A DNA stretch of 64,000 nucleotides from Physella acuta (taxonomy: Eukaryota > Mollusca > Gastropoda > Physidae): the NCBI RefSeq assembly GCF_028476545.1, contig NW_026731981.1:82501-146500 (forward strand), in the 5' to 3' direction. Made by a program: the position numbers and the translations under genes. The notes beneath the pieces were generated by a model. That model had not been told where the DNA came from. It made no database searches and saw nothing but the letters and a program-made list of their open reading frames with translations. Shown piece after piece: positions 22,446 through 37,408 of the stretch. The first letter of the stretch is position 1, and each line of letters begins with the position of its first letter.

Positions 22446-23225
22446 TGTGACCTACTTAGGTCGAGTCATTTTTATTTTGACATTGTATAATTCCTTATAT
22501 GGAATGATTGTGTAACACCTGGGGTTTTTCCATTGACTATTAAGGTGTTTGAGACATAGAAAATTTCCATTAAAATCTGATTGAATGATTCTGATCAGAT
22601 GATTATCCCAACCAAAGGCGACATGAGTTGAGGATAACCTCCCCTGTCACAGAAGTCTTTAATTGCCCTGCAAACTCGCAACACGAGGCAGTTTTTTCTT
22701 GACCTGGCAGTCTACGGGGCCGTTTTACCTCGTTCAGGCAGCCGTCCATATTGTCCGGCTATAGACTCTGACCATTTGAACGTGAGAGTACTTAAGACCT
22801 GTGTGTGCCTTGCTTTCTTCAGTTGATTTAGTCTTCTAGTTTAATATTACTTGTCGCTAAGTCTAGAAGCTACAGCAGTGTTGTGTGGCCTGTAGCTGTC
22901 CTTTAGACAGTGTAGAAATCTGTGATAGTGATTTTTCCTACATTTTGTAAGTTGGGTTTTTGATATTTTATACATTAAATATTTTATCTAGTTCATCTTT
23001 GTTTTCTGCCACAATTGAGTTCGCTGATTAAAAGGTCGTATGTAGATTGGATGAGTGTTAATTACAATAGTATCACTAGCTCCCCTAGACATTAAATTCG
23101 AGCCCTAGTGGGTCGTTGTGTTAAGTGTTCATCCACTTAGGCCGTAAGGCATTTGCATATGACCCCGAAAAAAGAATCCGGGGACGTTCTCCTTCTATTT
23201 AGCTGATAGATAGGTTAACGTTACA
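22446..23225 (+). repeat. 3' LTR
   Basis: A 780-bp direct repeat of the 5' LTR, followed by the 4-bp target duplication TAAG. Confidence 0.93.
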
Positions 23226-23229
23226 TAAG

Positions 23230-23554
23230 ATAGACGGTCTGTTGTTGTTGTGTTGTAGAACTGGTTGTTTGGCATGTCGTGGGCTTAGTGTGGGTTTGGG
23301 GGTTGTGGGGGGATGAGCGGTGTGGGGGGGGGGTCAAGCCACCACTTTGTTAGACTTGAGGGCTGGGGTGTGAGGGGGGACTAGGGTAACATGAAAGCTC
23401 GTTGCGTTATGTGTTGGTTGCTGTCGTGTTAGATGTATGCGGTGGGCGGAGTGGTCTGGTAGGGGGGGGGGGGGTGAGTTTTTTGACCTGGTTATCAGGT
23501 TAGCTTGACATTTCGTTCGTGTCAGGGTAGGTTATCTGTGGTGGGGTGGTGGAG
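23230..23554. other. G/T-rich spacer
   Basis: G runs and GTTGTTGTTG. No gene. Confidence 0.4.
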
Positions 23555-23930
23555 GGGGATGTTGGGAGGTTGTTTTGTTGAGGTGTGTGAGAGGTCGATT
23601 GGTGGTGTGGATGAAAGCAGGTGTATGGTGGGAGGGAGGCGTTTGTGTGGTGGGAGTGAGACATTTGTGTGGTGGGAGGGAGGCATTTGTGTGGAGGGCA
23701 GGGAGGCATTTAAGTTGTTGAAGGGAGGCATTTGTGTTGAGGGTAGCGAGGCATTTGTGTTTTTGGAGGGAGGAATTTGTGTGGTGGAGGGAGGCATTTG
23801 TGTGGAGGGGAGGGAGGCATTTGTATTGTTAAAGGGAGGCATTTGTGTGGAGGGGAGAGAGGTGTTTGTGTGGTGGGAGGGAGGCATTTGTGTGGTGGGA
23901 GGGAGGCATTTGTGTGGTGTGAGAGAGTTG
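23555..23930. repeat. Minisatellite with about 21-27-bp units
   Basis: GGGAGGCATTTGTGTGGTGG units with GAGGGGAG and TTGTTGAA variants. Frames on both strands are repeat products. Confidence 0.88.
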
Positions 23931-24674
23931 TATAATAAGGATAGTGTTCTTTTTTTTTTTTTGCTTTAAGACAGATCGCAAATTAAAAAATTTGAAGTAA
24001 TTTCCCCTATTCCTTCAATAATCCGTGTCTTAATTCAATGAAATCCATGTCAGCAACGTATCTACACAAACAGCTTAACTCTACTTCATCTAACCTCAGC
24101 AATACACCACATCTATGCATAAATCCTCCTTCTCTGACATTGTTGAAAGAAACGTTACCACGTTCAGCTGTAACAAATCAACCACAATACGTTTAGTCAT
24201 CGAAGCTGATCAGTGAAATGTATCAGCCCTGATAATGTATAGAACAATAAATCTTGTCCCATTCTTCTTGTTTCCTTGCCTGGTTGTACATCTTCTGTTG
24301 AGGGCTAAAATCTGGCCAGTGTTCAACAGAAAAAGTTTATTTCAAATTCTTTTTCCTCTTAGACTGCTAAGATTTTTTTTTTTCATTAAGCGTTAATCTT
24401 TTTTTTACAAATATTATTTGTTTTAAGTATTTTGACGTTAATTTCAATAAGTCTAAAATTTCAACTAATCAAAAATCTCACTGGTAATGATTTTCAAATG
24501 TAAATGTGGTCGTCAATATAAAATTACAATGTTTTTTTTTTCCAATTTAAATTTCTGATGAGGTGTTTATTTGAAGCATTAAGTTTTAATGCTGTACTGA
24601 GTTAGAGCTTCAAAAAAAAAAAAAAAATTAAAACACGTTTCAGTACGAATACATAGCGGGTAGCATATGCAAAG
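23931..24674. other. Unassigned AT-rich DNA
   Basis: Contains CTACTTCATCTAACCTCAGC near 24070, which may be a SINE-1 remnant. Nothing else recognised. Confidence 0.35.
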
Positions 24675-24800
24675 ATAAAATATTCAGCGTCCTTAACATA
24701 CAATATGCGCATTTGTGAGTGTCCTTAACATACAAAATACATATTTGTTAGCGTCCTTTACATACAAAATACACGTTTGTGAGCTTCCTTAACATACACC
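24675..24800. repeat. About 36-bp tandem repeat, 4 copies
   Basis: GCGTCCTTAACATACAAAAT and GCATTTGTGA repeat four times. Confidence 0.8.
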
Positions 24801-25559
24801 ACTTTTGTATACTTCCCCCAAAACACCCCTACCCCCAAAAATCACACCCCTCTTCCCGCCTATCACCATCTACCCAGACCCCCCTTTCCCCGTCCCCGTG
24901 TCCCACAATCGTGCATCATGAAAAAAAAAACTATTTCCCTTCTGACCAGACTCCACAACCTATGATGACATATTGTCTGTACTCTCCCATATTGTCTTGG
25001 ACTTCTAACTTTAAAAAAACAGACTTGTTTCTCTCTCTCTTCTCTCCCCTCCTCTCCCGTCATCAGATAGATACACTCTCCCAAACATCAACCTCTCCGT
25101 GTTGACGCTACGTGGAGCTTGTTAAGTACTCACATTGGTTGGCGGTCAGTCGAGTCGGGGACTGAGTCAGCAAGGGGGATAACTCCCAAGCTTGACCAGC
25201 ACGCTTCAAGATGAGGATGACTTATCTCCCTGCTAATTGACAGAAACTCTTTCCCCTTTTTGCTTTCCCCTGGCTGGACGTCGTTTGTTGGATGGTGTTT
25301 GCTGGACGTGAGGTCTGGCATCACGTCCGGCATTTTCAGGTTGGTCATCGCCACCCCACCCCGACCATCCGATACAGCCCGTCCACCCCGGCAAACAACC
25401 CCCAACCCCCCCCCCCCCCACACACACACTCCTTTGGATTAACTACCAGGTTTTCTTCACCCCCCCCCCTTCAGCAACAGGACACACTATTAATTAGCTT
25501 AGTCCAATTAACCCCCGTAGAACCTAAACCATAACCTAACCCCACCCCCCCCCCCCACA
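24801..25559. other. Unassigned C-rich DNA
   Basis: C-rich runs and a short GGACGT repeat (about 25270-25330). ACTTATCTCCCTG lies at about 25220. No gene supported. Confidence 0.35.
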
Positions 25560-28500
25560 CACACACAACATACAGAAAACACCAACCCCAATCTCATAAA
25601 AACCTAAGCCACTCAACCCACGCAGAAAATACACACAACTGTCGTAAAATCCTAAACCTAACCCTCACAAAACACACACAAAACACACACCCCACTCTCA
25701 TAAAAACCTAAACCTAAACCACACAACCAACGCAGAAAACACACAAAGCTCACTTAAAATCCTAACCCTAAACCTCACAAAACACACACTAAACACACAA
25801 CCCACTCTCATAAAAACCTAAACCTAAACCACACAACCAACGCAGAAAACACACACATCTGTCGTAAAATCCTAAACCTAACCATCACAAAACACACAAA
25901 AAACACATCCAACTCTCATAAAATCTAAGCCTAAACCACACAACCAACGCAGAAAACACACACATCTGTCGTAAAATCCTAAACCTAACCATCACAAAAC
26001 ACACAAAAAACACATCCAACTCTCATAAAATCTAAGCCTAAACCACACAACCAACGCAGAAAACACACACATCTGTCGTAAAATCCTAAACCTAACCATC
26101 ACAAAACACACAAAAAACACATCCAACTCTCATAAAATCTAAGCCTAAACCACACAACCAACGCAGAAAACACACACATCTGTCGTAAAATCCTAAACCT
26201 AACCATCACAAAACACACAAAAAACACATCCAACTCTCATAAAATCTAAGCCTAAACCACACAACCAACGCAGAAAACACACACATCTGTCGTAAAATCC
26301 TAAACCTAACCATCACAAAACACACAAAAAAACACATCCAACTCTCATAAAATCTAAGCCTAAACCACACAACCAACGCAGAAAACACACACATCTGTCG
26401 TAAAATCCTAAACCTAACCATCACAAAACACACAAAAAACACATCCAACTCTCATAAAATCTAAGCCTAAACCACACAACCAACGCAGAAAACACACATC
26501 TGTCGTAAAATCCTAAACCTAACCATCACAAAACACACAAAAAACACATCCAACTCTCATAAAATCTAAGCCTAAACCACACAACCAACGCAGAAAACAC
26601 ACACATCTGTCGTAAAATCCTAAACCTAACCATCACAAAACACACAAAAAACACATCCAACTCTCATAAAATCTAAGCCTAAACCACACAACCAACGCAG
26701 AAAACACACACATCTGTCGTAAAATCCTAAACCTAACCATCACAAAACACACAAAAAACACATCCAACTCTCATAAAATCTAAGCCTAAACCACACAACC
26801 AACGCAGAAAACACACACATCTGTCGTAAAATCCTAAACCTAACCATCACAAAACACACAAAAAAACACATCCAACTCTCATAAAATCTAAGCCTAAACC
26901 ACACAACCAACGCAGAAAACACACACATCTGTCGTAAAATCCTAAACCTAACCATCACAAAACACACAAAAAACACATCCAACTCTCATAAAATCTAAGC
27001 CTAAACCACACAACCAACGCAGAAAACACACATCTGTCGTAAAATCCTAAACCTAACCATCACAAAACACACAAAAAACACATCCAACTCTCATAAAATC
27101 TAAGCCTAAACCACACAACCAACGCAGAAAACACACACATCTGTCGTAAAATCCTAAACCTAACCATCACAAAACACACAAAAAACACATCCAACTCTCA
27201 TAAAATCTAAGCCTAAACCACACAACCAACGCAGAAAACACACACATCTGTCGTAAAATCCTAAACCTAACCATCACAAAACACACAAAAAACACATCCA
27301 ACTCTCATAAAATCTAAGCCTAAACCACACAACCAACGCAGAAAACACACACATCTGTCGTAAAATCCTAAACCTAACCATCACAAAACACACAAAAAAC
27401 ACATCCAACTCTCATAAAATCTAAGCCTAAACCACACAACCAACGAAGAAAACACACACATCTGTCGTAAAATCCTAAACCTAACCATCACAAAACACAC
27501 AAAAAACACATCCAACTCTCATAAAATCTAAGCCTAAACCACACAACCAACGCAGAAAACACACACATCTGTCGTAAAATCCTAAACCTAACCATCACAA
27601 AACACACAAAAAACACATCCAACTCTCATAAAATCTAAGCCTAAACCACACAACCAACGCAGAAAACACACACATCTGTCGTAAAATCCTAAACCTAACC
27701 ATCACAAAACACACAAAAAACACATCCAACTCTCATAAAATCTAAGCCTAAACCACACAACCAACGCAGAAAACACACACATCTGTCGTAAAATCCTAAA
27801 CCTAACCATCACAAAACACACAAAAAACACATCCAACTCTCATAAAATCTAAGCCTAAACCACACAACCAACGCAGAAAACACACACATCTGTCGTAAAA
27901 TCCTAAACCTAACCATCACAAAACACACAAAAAACACATCCAACTCTCATAAAATCTAAGCCTAAACCACACAACCAACGCAGAAAACACACACATCTGT
28001 CGTAAAATCCTAAACCTAACCATCACAAAACACACAAAAAACACATCCAACTCTCATAAAATCTAAGCCTAAACCACACAACCAACGCAGAAAACACACA
28101 CATCTGTCGTAAAATCCTAAACCTAACCATCACAAAACACACAAAAAACACATCCAACTCTCATAAAATCTAAGCCTAAACCACACAACCAACGCAGAAA
28201 ACACACACATCTGTCGTAAAATCCTAAACCTAACCATCACAAAACACACAAAAAACACATCCAACTCTCATAAAATCTAAGCCTAAACCACACAACCAAC
28301 GCAGAAAACACACACATCTGTCGTAAAATCCTAAACCTAACCATCACAAAACACACAAAAAACACATCCAACTCTCATAAAATCTAAGCCTAAACCACAC
28401 AACCAACGCAGAAAACACACACATCTGTCGTAAAATCCTAAACCTAACCATCACAAAACACACAAAAAACACATCCAACTCTCATAAAATCTAAGCCTAA

Positions 28501-29470
28501 ACCACACAACCAACGCAGAAAACACACACATCTGTCGTAAAATCCTAAACCTAACCATCACAAAACACACAAAAAACACATCCAACTCTCATAAAATCTA
28601 AGCCTAAACCACACAACCAACGCAGAAAACACACACATCTGTCGTAAAATCCTAAACCTAACCATCACAAAACACACAAAAAACACATCCAACTCTCATA
28701 AAATCTAAGCCTAAACCACACAACCAACGCAGAAAACACACACATCTGTCGTAAAATCCTAAACCTAACCATCACAAAACACACAAAAAACACATCCAAC
28801 TCTCATAAAATCTAAGCCTAAACCACACAACCAACGCAGAAAACACACACATCTGTCGTAAAATCCTAAACCTAACCATCACAAAACACACAAAAAACAC
28901 ATCCAACTCTCATAAAATCTAAGCCTAAACCACACAACCAACGCAGAAAACACACACATCTGTCGTAAAATCCTAAACCTAACCATCACAAAACACACAA
29001 AAAACACATCCAACTCTCATAAAATCTAAGCCTAAACCACACAACCAACGCAGAAAACACACACATCTGTCGTAAAATCCTAAACCTAACCATCACAAAA
29101 CACACAAAAAACACATCCAACTCTCATAAAATCTAAGCCTAAACCACACAACCAACGCAGAAAACACACACATCTGTCGTAAAATCCTAAACCTAACCAT
29201 CACAAAACACACAAAAAACACACCCAACTCTCATAAAATCTAAGCCTAAACCACACAACCAACGCAGAAAACACACACATCTGTCGTAAAATCCTAAACC
29301 TAACCATCACAAAACACACAAAAAACACATCCAACTCTCATAAAATCTAAGCCTAAACCACACAACCAACGCAGAAAACACACACATCTGTCGTAAAATC
29401 CTAAACCTAACCATCACAAAACACACAAAAAACACACCCAACTCTCATAAAATCTAAGCCTAAACCATAT
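25560..29470. repeat. 107-bp satellite array, about 35 units
   Basis: Units spaced exactly 107 bp (ACGCAG at 25947, 26054, 26161, 26268). Each contains CTGTCGTAAAATCC, CCTAAACCTAACC and CCAACTCTCATAAAATCTAA. Units from about 25590-25860 at the left edge are diverged while the core is nearly identical, the pattern expected from unequal exchange. A five-unit block of about 534 bp with marker variants is duplicated. Confidence 0.96.
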
Positions 29471-29489
29471 ACCATACCGTATAAAACAC

Positions 29490-29870
29490 ACTCAACCCAC
29501 AAAAATACTCAAACCTAACCAGACAAAACACACACTCAACTCACAAAAAATACCCAAACCTAACCAGACAAAACACACACTCAACTCACAAAAAATACCC
29601 AAACCTAACCAGACAAAACACACACTCAACTCACAAAAAATACCCAAACCTAACCAGACAAAACACACACTCAACTCACAAAAAATACCCAAACCTAACC
29701 AGACAAAACACACACTCAACTCACAAAAAATACCCAAACCTAACCAGACAAAACACACACTCAACTCACAAAAAATACCCAAACCTAACCAGACAAAACA
29801 CACACTCAACTCACAAAAATACTCAAACCTAACCAGACAAAACACACACTCAACTTACACAAATACCCAA
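29490..29870. repeat. 45-bp tandem array, about 8 copies
   Basis: Unit with TACCCAAACCTAACCAGAC and AAACACACACTCAACTCAC. It shares the A/C-rich style of the 107-bp satellite and directly follows it, so the two may be related. Confidence 0.93.
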
Positions 29871-30860
29871 CCCTAACCCACACCAACCCCACACCCATCT
29901 TCCACTCATCAACACCAACTTATATGATTTATTTAAATATATCAACCTACATACACATAAACCTACAAACTGTAACATACTTCACTTGCTTATAAATCTA
30001 CATGCATATAAACCTACAAACATATCAACAGATTTACCTCAATCACACCACCCTAGAAACCTACCAACCTGCAAACATAGTCACACATTACAATTACAAT
30101 GACCCATACATCAATCTCTCTACAGCCTATCGTATGATCACGCCTATTAAAAGTTTAGAAACCTATCAACATCACAAACCTCTCGAAACTTTTAAACACT
30201 CGACAGCACGAACCCTACACCATTACAGTTTTACACAACGAAACCCCAATTATATAGACATCATCACAATTTTAGATAAACCGACTTAAACACTTTTAAA
30301 CGTAAAGTAACCTCAATGGTTTTCTTTTTTTAATACCCCCTCCCCTCTCCTTTCCCATCTCGTCATTTAATTCCACCCCCTAAAGACCCCCGCCTATGTG
30401 TACCCTCTAATTAACGCTTCCATTTGGCTCAAACTTGCAACCGCCAAATCCTTTTATTTTTTTTATTTTTTCGAAGTTTTTTCCCTTTTTTTCTATTGGA
30501 TATTTGTTCCCTTATTATGTTCTTCTGCCAACATCGATCCTTTGATTCTATTTGTGTTTGTTTTCGCAAAAACAAAACAAAAAATTCTGACAAAGGAACC
30601 AATTTTTTAGCAATAATACTTGACACTCATTTTAGGAATTTCACATGACGCAATTAATTTTAGGAATGCTTCATGAAATAGCCAATTTTAGGATGTCAAC
30701 GCAGTCAGTTATTCATATACCAAATGACATGGCATATTTTACAGTACTTCTGACAAAAAAGTCCAAAAGCTTGGTAGTTTGATTAATTTGGGCTTCATTA
30801 GGTAGGTACTTACTAAATCCTCATAACTCCCTATGGAGCATAGGGCAGCAAAAAATCTAA
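29871..30860. other. Unassigned DNA right of the satellite
   Basis: A loose ACCTACAAAC/ATATCAAC repeat at about 29940-30090, then AT-rich DNA. No gene. Confidence 0.4.
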
Positions 30861-30879
30861 AGGTAGGATAGGAAATAAA

Positions 30880-31200
30880 CATATATTCTCGAAATTAGGC
30901 AGATAGGCTAAAATTAGGAAGGTAGGCTAGAAACTAGACAGGTGAGAATGGAAATTAGGAAAGTAGGCTAGAAATTAGGCAGATAGGCTAGAAATTATAA
31001 AGGCAGCCTAGAAATTAGGAAAGTAGCCTAGAAATTAGGCAGGCTAGAAATTAGTAAGGTAGGCTAGAAACCAAACAAGTGAGAATGGAAATTAGGTAGG
31101 TAGGCTAGAAATAAGGGAGGTAGGCTAGAAAATAAGCAGTTATGCTAGGAATTATGTAAGTACGCTAGAAATTAGGCAGGTAGAATGTAGACATGAAGGC
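30880..31200. repeat. Degenerate about 21-bp minisatellite
   Basis: GGTAGGCTAGAAATTAGGCA units with indels. Confidence 0.85.
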
Positions 31201-33489
<2,289 letters not shown>

Positions 33490-34010
33490 TAGCTAGCCAC
33501 GCTAAATTAAAAACTATAAACGCTAAATGTGAATCTCTTTGTCCACCCTGAATTAGAAACTTTTAATAAACTCTAATTTAGAACTAACATGCCCACGCTA
33601 AATTAGAAACGCTACATACACGAACCTTTATTTTAACTCTACATTAGAACCTTTATGTATAAACGCTATTTGTTAATATGTATTATGTATAGACGCTAAA
33701 TGAGAACCTTTATTGTGTATAGACGCTAAATTAAAGGCCTTTGTATAAACGCTAAATCATATCAGCCATGTCCATGCTAAATTAGAACCTTTATATCAAC
33801 GCTAAATTAGAACCTTTATATAAACGCTAAATTAGCACCTTTATATAAAGGCTAAATTAGAACCTTTATAAACGCTAAATTAGAACCTTTATAAACGATA
33901 AATTAGAACCTTTATAAACGCTAAATTAGAACTTTTATATATACGCTAAATAAGAACCTTTATATCAACGCTCAATTAGGACCTAAATAAATGCTAAAAG
34001 AGAGCCTCTA
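33490..34010. repeat. AT-rich minisatellite, about 25-bp unit
   Basis: Units of GCTAAATTAGAACCTTTATA plus AAC, becoming more regular to the right. Confidence 0.88.
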
Positions 34011-34324
34011 CACCCCCTGCTAAATAATACAAAATTGTCATGTATTAAAATTCAACCAAGGTGAAGGCCGCTATTTTCGTCTTTGTAATTTACCTGACTT
34101 CTCTGTAATCCTTTCCTCCATCCCCCCTCCCCTCCCCCCCCCCCTCCCCCTTTTCCTGCACACCCTCGTTAGCCGGATAAAAATGAATAATGTGTCTATT
34201 TACTGTCTACCCCAGCCATTAAGCTGTTCATTCTTTTGATTCTCTGCACTTTTAAATCCAGTTTTTTTTTTAACCAGCTTTAGTTTTACAACCACCGTGA
34301 CAGATTTTTAGTTTAAAGTTCGCT

Positions 34325-35512
34325 TTTAACCACCTTGCCAGTATAATGTTATTTAGATGCTAACCACCTTGCCAGATAGTGTTGTTTAGATCCTAACCAC
34401 CTTGCCAGATAGTGTTGTTTAGATCCTAACCACCTTGCCAGATAATGTTTTTTAGATCCTAACCACCTTGCCAGATAATGTTGTTTAGATCCTAACCACC
34501 TTGCCAGATGGTGTTGTTTAGATCCTAACCACCTTGCCAGATGGTGTTGTTTAGATCCTAACCACCTTGTCAGATGGTGTTGTTTAGATCCTAACCACCT
34601 TGCCAGATGGTGTTGTTTAGATCCTAACCACCTTGCCAGATAGTGTTGTTTAGATCCTAACCACTTTGCCAGATAATGTTATTTAGATCCTAACCACCTT
34701 GCAAGATGGTGTTGTTTAGATCCTAACCACCTTGCCAGATTGTGTTGTTTAGATCCTAACCACCTTGCCAGATAATGTTGTTTAGATCCTAACCACCTTG
34801 CCAGATAATGTTGTTTAGATCCTAACCACCTTGCCAGATAATGTTGTTTAGATCCTAACCACCTTGCCAGATGGTGTTGTTTAGATCCTAACCACCTTGC
34901 CAGATGGTGTTGTTTAGATCCTAACCACCTTGTCAGATTGTGTTGTTTAGATCCTAACCACCTTGCCAGATAATGTTGTTTAGATCCTAACCACCTTGCC
35001 AGATAATGTTGTTTAGATCCTAACCACCTTGCCAGATAATGTTGTTTAGATCCTAACCACCTTGCCAGATGGTGTTGTTTAGATCCTAACCACCTTGCCA
35101 GATGGTGTTGTTTAGATCCTAACCACCTTGTCAGATGGTGTTGTTTAGATCCTAACCACCTTGCCAGATGGTGTTGTTTAGATCCTAACCACCTTGCCAG
35201 ATAGTGTTGTTTAGATCCTAACCACTTTGCCAGATAATGTTATTTAGATCCTAACCACCTTGCAAGATGGTGTTGTTTAGATCCTAACCACCTTGCCAGA
35301 TTGTGTTGTTTAGATCCTAACCACCTTGCCAGATAATGTTGTTTAGATCCTAACCACCTTGCCAGATAATGTTGTTTAGATCCTAACCACTTTGCCAGAT
35401 AATGTTGTTTAGATCCTAACCACCTTGCCAGATAGTGTTGTTTAGATCCTAACCGTTTTGTCAGATGGTGTTGTTTAGATCCTAACCACCTTGCCAGATA
35501 GTGTTGTTTCTA
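34325..35512. repeat. 33-bp minisatellite, about 36 copies, with higher-order structure
   Basis: Units made of ACCACCTTGCCAGAT, then a variable RTG core, then TTGTTTAGATCCTA. The order of marker variants from 34561 recurs from 35122, 561 bp (17 units) later. Confidence 0.95.
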
Positions 35513-35650
35513 ATTTAGCTTGGCTAGCGAGGTTATTATTTAGCTGTTATAGTTTCTAATTTAGCGTGGCTAGCTAGATCTAATTTAGGCCGTTATAGGT
35601 TTTACTTTAGCTTAGCTAGCTAGGTTCTTATTTGGCGTTTTCTGAAAATC
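35513..35650. repeat. Short degenerate TAGCTAGGTT repeat
   Basis: TTATTTAGCnnnTATAG and GGCTAGCTAG motifs repeat three to four times. Confidence 0.6.
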
Positions 35651-36282
35651 TCGATTTCGATTTTTTGCACGATTACAATACTTCCTCTATACTTCGTATG
35701 CGAGACAGTAATAAATAAGAATATTTTTACCCCTTATCTTGTTATTTTAGCATTCCTTAGCTAGTTACCTGTAAGTTTATAAAAACAGAAAATATTGCAA
35801 CATATCACACTGATAGTTTATTTTAAAGAACATAAATTGTGTTAAATAACTTAATTTTATCGTAAAAACAGAAAGTATTTCACATTTTCTGAATTGTTTT
35901 TCCTGCAAAACGCGGCCTCATTGTTCTAACTAACCGATATTTTGTTTTTAATTTTTTTTTAAATCCCGTGTCGCAACAACCTTCACCGCAAAACCAGCCC
36001 GGGGGGTGGGGGGGGGGGGGGTAATTGTGATGGGCAGCTCCAGCAGTTCCTGATAGCCCTACAACAACTGTCAAGCGAGGGTTGGCTTTAAATTGGTTTC
36101 CAGCCACTTCAAGCGCCGTAAAGCGGTGAAGTTCTACAAGAAACGTTTACTGCGCAAAAAAAAAAAAAAAATATTTACAAAAGTTTATTTTGTCAGCAAC
36201 CTAGGTGAAACAAAAATGGATGAAAGCTTCATCTCTGTTAAGGAACATGATGAGATTTAAGTAAAACTAGAAAAAAAGTTGT
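35651..36282. other. Unassigned DNA
   Basis: A G run near 36001-36021 and an A run near 36157. No gene. Confidence 0.35.
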
Positions 36283-36503
36283 ACCTTTGCGAACCAGGCG
36301 GTCCTTGGGATAGATGAAGTAGAGTTTTTATTTCAGTGACCTCGGCAAATGAAGGGTAGCGTAGACAGTTTTCCCTAACTTAAGCCAGGTACCGATCACA
36401 GCTGGGTGGACTCAAAATTTTCATTCGGGCCTGACCTCGAGATTCGAACTCGAGACTTTCGGGTTAGAAGTAATGTTCTTACGATTGAACCATACCGTCC
36501 CAT
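36283..36503 (-). mobile_element. SINE-1 copy, antisense, with tRNA-like head
   Basis: The reverse complement begins GGGACGGTATGGTTCAATCG, has a B box AGTTCGAATCTCGAG, and the SINE-1 body (GGTACCTGGCTTAAGTTAGG, CTCTACTTCATC). Confidence 0.75.
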
Positions 36504-37405
36504 TTTAAGTACAAGAAATCGGAGAAACGGTCATTTAGATGCGGCATAGGAGAAAGTTATATGAAGGGATTATGTGTATGTATTTTAAAGTGAACGATTA
36601 TCTTTATTTTTAGCAGCTAACGCGTTTGTGTATTTGATATTTTGCATGCGCCCATTTGCTATTGTTTAGAACGATTTTGGGAACCTGAAATAGTGAATTA
36701 CGTCATATCACCCGACTAGGTCTACGATCCATCTAAATAGCATCTGACTTTAACTGTACAAACCATTCAAACTCCAATGTACTTTTAAAAATATACCATC
36801 TGAATTAAAGTTTACAAATCTAAATTCCAATGTACGTTTTCAAAACAACCGGGTTGATTTATTTCTTCGTATACATTATCTAAAAACCACCTTTTAGTTT
36901 CTATGTCTCTAGTCAATCTAGTGCATAGTTCTTTAAGTGCACCTGTATAACAAATTTACAAAACACGTACACATTTCTCATTCTTTTATCCTGTTCGTGA
37001 TATAGTTTATATAAGTAGAGTTTTAAAATTGAAAAACCACTTTTCTATGTCTGCCTTAATTCGTCAAATGCCACAATTTTCTTTAACTAAACACATGTTC
37101 TTGCTCTTAAGCTAATCTCTATACACATCTCCTTAGCATGTTTAGCCTTATATCACTTTTTCTCTAGACTATTGACGTGTATTTTTAACTCTGCATACCC
37201 AAGTGTAGCCACGTTAACTTTCTTTTAAGAAGCTAAAAAACAGTTTTTTTATACATATTATACAACATGCAGACCTTTTGCAGTTGTTAGATATGCACGA
37301 CTTATAATTGCATGTGGGGGAAGAAAGTTAAAAAACAACGACTGTCTTAATGAGCAAGAAATATAATTAAAGTGCTTGATTAAAAAAATATTTTGTTGTT
37401 CCTTT
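36504..37405. other. Intron or upstream DNA before the first visible mkx exon
   Basis: AT-rich. It ends in the pyrimidine tract and CAG of the exon acceptor. No other feature seen. Confidence 0.5.
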
Positions 37406-37408
37406 CAG

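Larger units (their letters stand above)
16903..23229 (+). mobile_element. Young Ty3/gypsy-class LTR retrotransposon, Gmr1-like domain order
   Basis: The element is 6.3 kb including a 4-bp target-site duplication (TAAG at 16903-16906 and 23226-23229). It has two 780-bp LTRs with TGTGAC...GTTACA ends, a possible primer-binding site and a polypurine tract. Parts in order are gag with one zinc knuckle, aspartic protease, integrase with zinc and D,D(35)E core, and then a polymerase/RNase H part. Integrase ahead of the polymerase/RNase H part is unusual for Ty3/gypsy and matches the Gmr1 group. The LTRs differ at a single position by eye, so the insertion is very recent. This copy looks broken, with about one or two breaks. 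It is a fossil copy in host DNA. Confidence 0.9.

Noticed and set aside
26206-26982. Two identical 80-codon minus-strand frames as duplicated genes
   Set aside because: They are translations of the 107-bp satellite; their identity reflects the five-unit block duplication.
34325-35512. CRISPR-like regular repeats
   Set aside because: Units abut with no unique spacers and the DNA is eukaryotic; these are ordinary minisatellites.
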